This document shows, one piece after another, positions 6,001 to 11,281 of a stretch of DNA of 11,281 nt. Position numbers and translations under genes: made by a program. This stretch comes from Roseiarcus sp050015575. GTDB taxonomy: Bacteria > Pseudomonadota > Alphaproteobacteria > Rhizobiales > Beijerinckiaceae. Location of the stretch: the NCBI GenBank assembly GCA_050015575.1, contig JBEKBD010000093.1, forward strand, positions 1 through 11,281, written 5' to 3'. Position 1 is the stretch's first letter, and every line of letters begins with the position of its first letter. The notes beneath the pieces are model-generated. The model had not been told where the DNA came from, did not search any database, and saw only the letters and a program-made list of their open reading frames with translations.

Positions 6001-6593
6001 GCCGCGGTCGGCGCGGCTGCGGACGGGGCGGGCGCGGGCGCTGGCAGCTCGATCGACGTCGCGGTCGAATCGGCCGCCGCCGCGATCGAAAGGGCGCCGT
6101 CGGGGCGCAAACGCAATCGCAGATCGAGACCGTCGAGTTCGAGCCTTCTGACCGTGATTGCAAGCGTCAGCAGCGAAAGCGCGTCGAGGCCGACCCGGCC
6201 CGCGGGAGCGGAAAGGACGGTGCGCCCGGCGCGATCGCGGATGACGATGCCGCCGAAACCGAGCCCGACGCCGCCCTCCATGCTCATGAGGCGGGTTGGG
6301 CCGATCGAGACCGCGTAGCGGGTTCCCAGGCGCTCCTCCAGGCTCTGGGCGATGCGCGGATTCAGGCCCTCGACGTCGATCGGCCCCCAACCGACGAGGT
6401 AGATGAGGCCGCCGACCGCCGCCAACGCCACGCCGAAGACGAGCCCGGCGATCCCCAGCAAGGCGCGCGACAGGACGCGCTTCGCGGCCAAACGCCACGA
6501 GCGGGGCAAAGTCGGCCCTTCCCCGCTGTGCAGCAGGCGCTGCATCGCCGCTTTGGCCTTGGACCGTGTCGAATCGTCGATTTCGTCGACCAA
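3072..6593 (-). CDS. AsmA-like / DUF3971 (YhdP-type) envelope protein
   Basis: A 1173-residue protein with a cytoplasmic N-tail and one membrane anchor at about residues 44-68 (ALLGIAGLVFGVALAAVGGL). The very long remainder is built of alternating beta-strand-like segments and would lie in the periplasm. The C-terminal region carries the conserved AsmA-C/YhdP-like stretch, for example HIPVVGVLLGGG from residue 1083, then GVFGVNYRIVGPASGPTLTV. Proteins of this superfamily are large inner-membrane-anchored periplasmic bridges linked to phospholipid transport to, or assembly of, the outer membrane. That role is inferred here by family. The frame is closed upstream by TAG at 6615-6617, and the first available start is TTG at 6591-6593 with GGAG 11 bases before it. 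An ATG at residue 17 is an alternative start. The tail (1140-1172) is a degenerate 11-residue Pro/Ala repeat. It is transcribed divergently from bcp. Confidence 0.85.
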   Translation of the reverse strand: MVDEIDDSTRSKAKAAMQRLLHSGEGPTLPRSWRLAAKRVLSRALLGIAGLVFGVALAAVGGLIYLVGWGPIDVEGLNPRIAQSLEERLGTRYAVSIGPTRLMSMEGGVGLGFGGIVIRDRAGRTVLSAPAGRVGLDALSLLTLAITVRRLELDGLDLRLRLRPDGALSIAAAADSTATSIELPAPAPAPSAAAPTAAPDFGLAMFRIIDAMTGAGQALDRVALAHGHLEVENEALGKKTVYDDFALSFGKEGDAAAIHVSARGSAGRWSIDATARGGDAREVSLIARDVSLDEFLLMHARHPPFEADMPISFKIEARLSANSAIEALQGRFTVGAGYFKLDDPDDEPFFVDEATGAFGWDAAAGRYRFKDLQLLSGATHIFAAGWLAPPTGEQAAWVSHLESDDTVFAAERPGERPIVLDQTVFDARYLPRESRFVVDRLSVRGPTVNGEASAESVALAHGATLKMNLRVAPSAVVDVLRLWPSFINADARAWCLEHIHGGRVIAGAMSVDWDAAAVDAAVHKRAVPRESVRGEFSTRDTSVDLLPGIPPLTGLDASGVITGRDFAANAKSGAIDLSPSRRIQAFDISYFVPDTTPAPIVPAQASARVQGGADALADLLNHDALKRYAAVSVDPATVKGQFEGKLALDLKLGKTVRPEDEQFRAEGALTNLRVDRFLGNERLEQAALSVLADRGNLKIAGQGQMYGAPVAIDLTKGAADEGSAVFSLSIDNAERARLGVPGGALLNGPMGVRIKAPLSKSSAEVEIDLAHVAIESPQTGTLKAAGKPGKATFSVKPDADGQSLEVNAIAVDAGSIAIRGTAQLTPDGALQSAKLTQVRLSAGDELRADIENGDSAVKATVRGAVFDARGLIKGFFAAGGPPSEGKDVDLDVKIASVIGANSQALSQFELTGAWRGGAMKSMQAAARIGGGALTAEHDDNGRLRAHATDAGALSKFLDLYSRMEGGTLDLFMQDADEGSRGGANVTKFVLRDEPALGQLAAAGEAPGDSRLRQVPPLDPRAVHFDKMSASFTASTGRLDLREAVIYNGSVGLTTQGFIDFGRNRVDLNGTFVPAYQVNNLITHIPVVGVLLGGGNHEGVFGVNYRIVGPASGPTLTVNPLSAMTPGILRKVFGALDGTTPLADAPAQSGAPLAEAPAPDGAPLSIGAQPPAVR

Positions 6594-6829
6594 CCCTCTG
6601 ACGTCTCCGCTCGCCTAACCAATCGAATCAACGAGTTCGGCCGTTTCCGCCGCGGCGGACGAAGGCCGCGCGACGCGGTCGCGTCCTTCCATCGCCGCGC
6701 GCCTGCGAATCCATTCGGGGCCCATCAAAGTTCTTGAACCGGCCGCGGCCGCGGGTCAATCTGACGCCTTCGCGCCGCCCGATCGGATCGCGGCATTCTG
6801 CCTCGGAAATTGGCTCAAACGAGGGCGAA
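6594..6829. promoter_or_regulatory. Divergent promoter region between the AsmA-like gene and bcp
   Basis: These 236 bp must contain the start signals for both flanking genes. On the plus strand CTTGAA (6733-6738) is a fair -35 box, but the sequence 17 bp later (TCAATC) is a poor -10, so I do not assign a firm promoter. The stretch CCGGCCGCGGCCGCGG (6739-6754) is strongly self-complementary. The bcp ribosome-binding site is GAGGG at 6821-6825, 4 bases before its ATG. No small gene or OxyR-type site is evident. Confidence 0.4.
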
Positions 6830-7321
6830 ATGGTCAACAATTTGGACATCGGCGACGCCGCCCCGGATTTTGAACTGCCCACCGACAATGGCGAAGGCGC
6901 CTCTTTGCGTCGGCTCAGGGGCAAAGCGATCGTGCTTTACTTCTACCCGAAGGACGACACCTCGGGGTGCACCGCCGAAGCCATCGCCTTCAGCGCCCTG
7001 CGCGACAAGTTCGACGCGGCCGGCGCCGTCGTCCTCGGCGTCTCCCCGGACAGCGCCGCGAGTCACGCCAAATTCAAGCGCAAGCACGGTTTGAAGCTGA
7101 ACCTCGCAGCGGACGAGCGCAGGGCGACGCTCGAGGCCTACGACGTTTGGCGGCAAAAGAGCCTTTACGGCCGCCAGTACATGGGGGTCGAACGCGCCAC
7201 CTTCCTCATCGACGCGACGGGCCACATCGCGCGCGTCTGGCGCAAGGTGAAAGTTCCCGGCCATGCCGAAGAGGTTCTGGCGGCGGTCGAGGCGCTGCGA
7301 GCGCCGTTTGCCAACGATTAA
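6830..7321 (+). CDS. bcp: Thioredoxin-dependent peroxiredoxin, Bcp/PrxQ type
   Basis: A 163-residue cytoplasmic peroxidase that reduces hydrogen peroxide and organic hydroperoxides. The AhpC/TSA thioredoxin fold starts GDAAPDFELP. The active-site motif is YFYPKDDTSGCT, with peroxidatic Cys47 and Thr44, and the conserved arginine is Arg122 (GVERATFLID). Family-typical GVSPDSAASHAKF follows. In E. coli Bcp a resolving cysteine lies five residues after the peroxidatic one; here that position is Ile52, and Cys47 is the only cysteine in the protein. It must therefore work by a 1-Cys mechanism that needs an external thiol partner, a form common among alphaproteobacterial PrxQ. The ATG at 6830 is chosen over the longer open frame because GAGGG lies just before it and the domain starts there. 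The M23 peptidase gene follows after 68 bp, possibly co-transcribed. Confidence 0.94.
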   Translation: MVNNLDIGDAAPDFELPTDNGEGASLRRLRGKAIVLYFYPKDDTSGCTAEAIAFSALRDKFDAAGAVVLGVSPDSAASHAKFKRKHGLKLNLAADERRATLEAYDVWRQKSLYGRQYMGVERATFLIDATGHIARVWRKVKVPGHAEEVLAAVEALRAPFAND

Positions 7322-7389
7322 CCCTAATAGGTTGTAATCGCGCCTTGGGCCGCCCGGCGATTTTCGGAGCGGCAGCGTATGGGCGCACG

Positions 7390-8790
7390 ATGCCGCGAGT
7401 TTCCACCCGGCCGCCGAAACGGCTCCGGCCGCAGTATTTCCTTTCTCGCGCCGACGCCGACGGCGTCCGCACCATCGCGTTCAGCCCGGCGGCGTTGTGG
7501 TCGCTGACCGCGGTCGTCGCGATCGCCCTCGTCTGGGGCGGCGCGGCGACGCTTTATCTGGCGTTTCACGATTCGATGCTCGGCGCGCTGGCGGCGCGCC
7601 AGGCCGAGATGCAGTACGCCTACGAGGACCGCCTGGCCGAGGCGCGCGCGGAACTCGACCGCGTGGCCAGCCGCCAATTGCTCGATCAGAACTCCTTCGA
7701 GGGCAAGGTTCACGAGCTGCTGTCGCGCCAAGCGCAACTGGAGCAGCGCGGTTCGATCGTCGCCGCTCTGGCGGACCAAGCCTCGCGCGACCCGTTGGCC
7801 GTCGCGCCGACCGGCGCCGCCGTCGCCGGCTTCGCCAAGAGGCCCGCCGGCGCGCTCCCGGCGATCGGCGCCGCGAGCCCGCTCGGGCCGTCGGATAGCG
7901 TGATCGACCCGTCGACGCAGGCGTTTGCGCCGCCGGCGACGACTTTGGCGCCGCCGCCGAGCGCGCCCAAGCCGCGCCCGGTCGAAGAGCCGCGCCAGCA
8001 CGTGAGCCTAAAGGCGAATCCCGAGCGCGACGCGTTCGCCGATCTCGCGGCGGCCGCCGACGATCCGGCTCTGGGCGCGTCCGCGCGCCTCAGCCTGATC
8101 GCCTATTCGCTCGATCGGATGGAGCGTCGGCAGACCGCCGCGCTCGGCGAAATCGATTCGACCGCGCGGCGCGGCGCGGCGCAGCTAGCCGCCGTCGTCG
8201 CCGGGACCGGCCTCGTCGCCGATGCGCTTGTCGCTCCGCCGGCGAAAGGCGGCGTCGGCGGGCCGCTGATTCCCGTTTCCGTCGACGCCGACGCGCCCGC
8301 CTTCGACAAGGCGCTCGCGCACGCCGAGCGCGACGTCGCCCTCGCCGACCGACTGCGCCGGCTGTTGCCAATTATTCCAGTGCGCGCGCCGCTGATCGGC
8401 GAGGCCGAGGTCTCCTCGCCGTTCGGCTATCGGCGCGATCCGTTCCTCGGCTTTCTCGCCCTGCACCCTGGCGTCGACCTGGTGCAAGACTACGGCGCGG
8501 AAATCCACGCCACCGCGGCCGGCCGCGTCGTCCATGCCGGGCCGATGGGCGGCTACGGCGACATGGTGGAAATCGACCACGGCAACGGCTTGGCCAGCCG
8601 CTACGGCCACATGTCGGAAATCCTGGTCGAGGAAGGCCAAGAAGTGAAGGCGGGCGCGGTCCTCGGCCGCCTCGGCTCGACTGGCCGCTCGACCGGCCCG
8701 CATCTGCATTACGAAGTGCGCGTCGACGGCGAGCCGGTCGATCCCGAGCGCTTCCTCCAGGCCGGGGCGCCGTTGTTCGCGGCGCAATAG
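7390..8790 (+). CDS. Membrane-anchored M23 (LytM-type) peptidoglycan peptidase
   Basis: A 466-residue protein. A basic N-tail (residues 1-30) precedes one transmembrane anchor at about 37-58. A coiled-coil stretch at about 64-128 is rich in Glu, Arg and Gln. A Pro/Ala linker follows at about 139-205, then helices up to about 330. The C-terminal M23 domain is at about 333-460. Its zinc-site residues are visible: His359 and Asp363 (HPGVDL), the catalytic-side His407 (YGHMS), and His438/His440 (GPHLH). With all metal ligands present it should be an active endopeptidase cutting peptide crosslinks in periplasmic peptidoglycan, not a degenerate EnvC/NlpD-like activator. The anchor plus coiled coil plus M23 layout resembles cell-division or envelope LytM proteins. 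The ATG at 7390 has only a weak ribosome-binding site, but it gives a sensible anchor. bcp lies 68 bp upstream, with no terminator between them. Confidence 0.9.
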   Translation: MPRVSTRPPKRLRPQYFLSRADADGVRTIAFSPAALWSLTAVVAIALVWGGAATLYLAFHDSMLGALAARQAEMQYAYEDRLAEARAELDRVASRQLLDQNSFEGKVHELLSRQAQLEQRGSIVAALADQASRDPLAVAPTGAAVAGFAKRPAGALPAIGAASPLGPSDSVIDPSTQAFAPPATTLAPPPSAPKPRPVEEPRQHVSLKANPERDAFADLAAAADDPALGASARLSLIAYSLDRMERRQTAALGEIDSTARRGAAQLAAVVAGTGLVADALVAPPAKGGVGGPLIPVSVDADAPAFDKALAHAERDVALADRLRRLLPIIPVRAPLIGEAEVSSPFGYRRDPFLGFLALHPGVDLVQDYGAEIHATAAGRVVHAGPMGGYGDMVEIDHGNGLASRYGHMSEILVEEGQEVKAGAVLGRLGSTGRSTGPHLHYEVRVDGEPVDPERFLQAGAPLFAAQ

Positions 8791-8865
8791 GGGCCGACGG
8801 CGCCCATTCGTTCGCTCCCTCGTCCCCCGCCCTTTTCCGCCGGAGCCCCGCGCGAGCGGACGAGA

Positions 8866-8882
8866 TCGCTGCGATGCAGCGA
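8866..8882. promoter_or_regulatory. Perfect hairpin/dyad between the M23 and antiporter genes
   Basis: TCGCTGC and GCAGCGA are perfect 7-bp arms around GAT. The dyad lies about 75 bp past the M23 stop and 60 bp before the antiporter start. A run of four T begins at 8897, 15 bases after the stem, which is too far for a canonical intrinsic terminator. It may be a weak terminator or an operator for the antiporter gene. The assignment is uncertain. Confidence 0.3.
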
Positions 8883-8930
8883 AGCGTCGAATCGTCCTTT
8901 TGCGCCGTTCCGCTTCGGCCGCCATCCGGC

Positions 8931-8936
8931 TAGATT
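8931..8936 (+). promoter_or_regulatory. Candidate -10 box for leaderless antiporter transcription
   Basis: TAGATT matches the -10 consensus at 4 of 6 positions and ends 5 bases before the ATG at 8942, so transcription would begin at or next to the start codon. No Shine-Dalgarno sequence is present in the preceding 20 bases, as expected for a leaderless mRNA. The corresponding -35 position (TTCCGC, 17-bp spacer) is weak. Confidence 0.25.
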
Positions 8937-8941
8937 GGCGC

Positions 8942-10150
8942 ATGGACCTCGTGCTCGTCCCCACGATCGAACTGCTCGGCGTCGCCATGGTGGTGGCGAT
9001 CGTGGCGCGTCGGCTGCGCCTGCCCTACACCGTCGGGCTGGTTCTGAGCGGCGTCGCCCTGGCGCTGGCGCGCGTCGACGTCGGCGTGACGCTGACGCGT
9101 GACGTCATTTTCGACGTGATCCTGCCGCCGCTGCTGTTCGAGGCCGCGATCAGCATTCCCTGGAGCGAATTGAGGCGCGACCTCGCGCCGGTCCTTGCGT
9201 TCGCCACGCTCGGCGTCGCGCTTTGCGCCGCCGTCGTCGCGGCGGGATTGACGACGCTGCTCGGCTGGCCGGTCGGCCCGGCGCTCGCTTTTGGCGTGCT
9301 CATCGCCGCCACCGACCCCATCGCGGTCATCGCGCTGCTGCGCGAGACTGGGGTCAAGGGCCGCCTGCGGCTGATCATCGAGAGCGAGAGCCTGATCAAC
9401 GACGGCGTCGCCGCGCTGCTGTTCATGCTGGCGGCCGCCTCGCTCGCCGAGGGGGCGAGCGCGCCGACGCCGCTCGGCGTTCTCGGCCAAGCGCTGCTGG
9501 TCGGCGGCGGCGGGGTCGTCGTGGGCCTCATCGTCGCTGGGATTGCGATCCTGCTCGCCGGACGCACCCGCGACCATCTCGTCGAGGCCGCGCTGACGGC
9601 TGTCGCCGCCTACGGCTCGTTTCTCATGGCCGAACGCGTCGGCGCCTCGGGCGTGCTGGCGACCGTCGCGGCCGGGCTGCTGATGGGCAATCTCGGCGTG
9701 CTCGCGGAAGAAGGGGATCGCTTCGCGCTGACCTCGCAGGGGCGCGCCTTCGTCGTCGCGTTGTGGCAGTTCTGCGCCTTCGTCGCCAATTCGCTGGTGT
9801 TCCTGCTGATCGGCCTGGCGCTGGCGGCGACGCCGACGCGTTCGCTCGGCGCGCTCGTCGTCGTCGTCGCGCTGGCGCTGGCCGGCCGCGCGGCGGCCGT
9901 CTATCCCATCGCGGCTCTGTTTGCGCGGTCGCGCTGGGCGATTTCCTGGCCCGAGCGGCATTTTCTCTGGTGGGGCGGCTTGCGCGGCGCGCTGGCGCTG
10001 GCGCTCGCCCTCTCCCTGCCGCCCGCCGCGCCCTACCGCGAACAATGCCTCGTCGCCGCGTTCGGCGTCGTCGCGTTCTCGGTGCTGGTCCAGAGCCTCA
10101 CGGCGAAGCCGGCGCTGCGCCTGCTCGGACTCGACCGCACGAGCGAGTGA
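8942..10150 (+). CDS. Cation:proton antiporter, CPA1/NhaP type
   Basis: A 402-residue polytopic inner-membrane protein with about 11-13 hydrophobic helices and short loops. It shows the CPA1 Na+/H+ exchanger signatures. DVILPPLLFEAAI is at about residues 58-70, ATDPIAVIALL at 123-133 with Asp125, and ESESLINDGVAALLF at 147-161 with the Asn153-Asp154 ion-site pair. GGLRGALALALAL is at 345-357 and includes the conserved Arg348. The expected role is exchange of Na+ or K+ for H+ in pH and salt homeostasis; the ion cannot be told from sequence. The large cytoplasmic C-terminal regulatory tail of many CPA1 members is absent, and the protein ends shortly after the last helix. ATG 8942 is preferred over an in-frame TTG at 8900 because the membrane domain begins there. 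It converges on the phosphofructokinase gene with a 21-bp gap. Confidence 0.9.
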   Translation: MDLVLVPTIELLGVAMVVAIVARRLRLPYTVGLVLSGVALALARVDVGVTLTRDVIFDVILPPLLFEAAISIPWSELRRDLAPVLAFATLGVALCAAVVAAGLTTLLGWPVGPALAFGVLIAATDPIAVIALLRETGVKGRLRLIIESESLINDGVAALLFMLAAASLAEGASAPTPLGVLGQALLVGGGGVVVGLIVAGIAILLAGRTRDHLVEAALTAVAAYGSFLMAERVGASGVLATVAAGLLMGNLGVLAEEGDRFALTSQGRAFVVALWQFCAFVANSLVFLLIGLALAATPTRSLGALVVVVALALAGRAAAVYPIAALFARSRWAISWPERHFLWWGGLRGALALALALSLPPAAPYREQCLVAAFGVVAFSVLVQSLTAKPALRLLGLDRTSE

Positions 10151-10171
10151 GACGCGAGCGCCGCCCCCCGT

Positions 10172-11281
10172 CTACTTCAACGCCTTGGCGACCTTGCCGG
10201 CGCGCAGCCGCGATACCTCGGGCAGCGCCGCGCCGACCAGCGGGCGCAGGTAATCGAAGAACTTCCCCGTCACGTCGTTTCCCGCCGGCGCGATCAGTTC
10301 GTCTTCCATCACCCGCGTCTTTCCGGCCACCGTCTCCAGCGGGATGAGCGGGTAATCGACGGCGTAATCGGCGACGCGGCGAATCGCCACCGAGCCGTTC
10401 TTGTCGCCCCACGCCGCGTACTGCACCGCCTTCTCGCCGACTTCGCGCGCCTCGCGCTGGTCGACTTCGGAGACGCAGCCGACGAACGAGCGCTGAAGAT
10501 AGCCGAAGGTGTCGCCGCGCACCCGCTTGATGCCGAGCTTGTTCTTGATTTCCTCGCACAGGAGATCGGCGAGCGCGCCGGTGCCGGAAAGCTGGACGTT
10601 GCCATGCGCGTCCTTCTCCACCGTGCCGGCGAGCTTGGTGATGATCGCCTCTCCCTTTTCGTCGTGAATGCCTTCGGAGGCGGCGATGACGCAGCGGCCG
10701 TGCTTCTCGAAGGCCGCCTTCACGTCGGCGAGGAATTTTTCGACGACGAAGGTGCGCTCGGGGACATAGATGAGGTGCGGGCCGTCGTCCGGGTATTTGC
10801 GCGCCAACGCCGAGGCCGAGGTCAAAAAGCCGGCGTGGCGGCCCATGACGACGGCGCAGTAGACGCCCTTCAGCGCGGCGTTGTCGAGATTGGCGCCCAT
10901 GAAGGCCTGCACGACGAAGCGCGCCGCCGAGGGAAAGCCCGGCGTGTGATCGAAGCCGACCAGATCGTTGTCGATGGTCTTGGGGATATGGATCGCGCGC
11001 AGCGCGTGGCCGGACTTTTGCGCCTCCTCGGAGACGATGCGCACGGTGTCGGAGGAATCGTTGCCGCCGATGTAGCAGAAAGTGTCGATTTCGTGCGCCT
11101 TGAGCACTTTGAAGATCTCGCGGCAGTATTTGAGGTCGGGCTTGTCGCGGGTCGAGCCGAGCGCGGCGGCGGGCGTCGCGGCGACCGCCTCGAGATTGGC
11201 GGTCGTCTCCTGGCTGAGATCGAACAGGTCTTCCTCGATGATGCCGCGCACGCCGCGCGCCGCGCCGTAGACGCGCGTAAT
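10172..11281 (-). CDS. pfp: Pyrophosphate-type 6-phosphofructokinase, 5'-truncated
   Basis: The C-terminal 369 residues of a minus-strand gene whose 5' end lies beyond the right edge. The frame is open to the last base, and the preceding residues ITRVYGAARGVRG continue the PFK fold. The active-site signature is GGNDSSDT (codons about 11047-11068), where ATP enzymes have GGDG. The catalytic loop is PKTIDND (10964-10984), with Lys where ATP enzymes have Gly. By family knowledge both substitutions mark pyrophosphate-dependent enzymes, which reversibly phosphorylate fructose 6-phosphate with PPi in the cytoplasm. MGRHAGFL (substrate site) and GDTFGYLQR are also present. The missing part should hold the N-terminal phosphate-binding GG loop. 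Type II methanotrophs and relatives are known to use such a PPi enzyme. The gene ends 21 bp from the antiporter stop. Confidence 0.92.
   Translation of the reverse strand: MTRVYGAARGVRGIIEEDLFDLSQETTANLEAVAATPAAALGSTRDKPDLKYCREIFKVLKAHEIDTFCYIGGNDSSDTVRIVSEEAQKSGHALRAIHIPKTIDNDLVGFDHTPGFPSAARFVVQAFMGANLDNAALKGVYCAVVMGRHAGFLTSASALARKYPDDGPHLIYVPERTFVVEKFLADVKAAFEKHGRCVIAASEGIHDEKGEAIITKLAGTVEKDAHGNVQLSGTGALADLLCEEIKNKLGIKRVRGDTFGYLQRSFVGCVSEVDQREAREVGEKAVQYAAWGDKNGSVAIRRVADYAVDYPLIPLETVAGKTRVMEDELIAPAGNDVTGKFFDYLRPLVGAALPEVSRLRAGKVAKALK

Noticed and set aside
2343..6737. A 1464-codon open plus-strand frame overlapping tyrS out of frame and running antisense to the AsmA-like gene
   Set aside because: The product is dominated by Arg, Ala, Gly, Asp and Val with no domain and low-complexity Arg runs. 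It is the shadow of high third-position G+C in two real genes that carry clear domains.
7318..7332. CtrA-like half site TTAA after bcp
   Set aside because: The partner seven bases on is AGGT instead of TTAA, so the full TTAA-N7-TTAA site is not present.
8791..8805. GGGC...GCCC stem after the M23 stop as a terminator
   Set aside because: It is a four-base stem without a U-run.

Overview
This is a GC-rich chromosomal window that reads as an alphaproteobacterium, most likely Rhizobiales/Hyphomicrobiales. The evidence is gene content (an AsmA/DUF3971-type envelope protein, a single-cysteine Bcp peroxiredoxin, an M23 peptidase and tyrS side by side), very high third-position G+C, and long antisense shadow frames. 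The pyrophosphate-type phosphofructokinase at the right edge would suit a type II methanotroph or a relative, but that placement is an inference and not tight.

Left part (1-1803). The 5' end of a DMT/EamA-type permease gene leaves the window on the minus strand. It is followed by about 1.6 kb of gene-poor, repeat-rich DNA holding one convincing small gene: a 94-residue secreted two-cysteine protein of unknown function (455-739, minus). That gene lies between two direct copies of a 155-185 bp MITE-like or REP-like element with imperfect terminal inverted repeats (236-390 and 1035-1217). The second copy has a tandemly doubled left end. About 130 bp before tyrS is a striking A+T-rich array of GGAA-type motifs spaced 10-11 bp apart, one helical turn, over about 100 bp (1571-1671).

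Middle (1804-6593). tyrS (tyrosyl-tRNA synthetase, plus) and a 1173-residue AsmA-like inner-membrane-anchored envelope protein (minus) converge with only 5 bp between their stop codons.

Right part (6594-11281). A 236-bp divergent promoter region separates the AsmA-like gene from bcp (peroxiredoxin). bcp is followed after 68 bp by an M23/LytM peptidase with an N-terminal membrane anchor and coiled coil. After 151 bp comes a CPA1/NhaP-type cation:proton antiporter with no visible Shine-Dalgarno, possibly leaderless. It converges, with a 21-bp gap, on a 5'-truncated pyrophosphate-type phosphofructokinase.

Most genes are core housekeeping or envelope functions: translation, envelope lipid or assembly maintenance, peroxide detoxification, peptidoglycan hydrolysis, ion homeostasis and glycolysis. 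I see no defence island, CRISPR array, tRNA, rRNA or intact insertion sequence. The unexplained material is concentrated in the 236-1671 repeat region.
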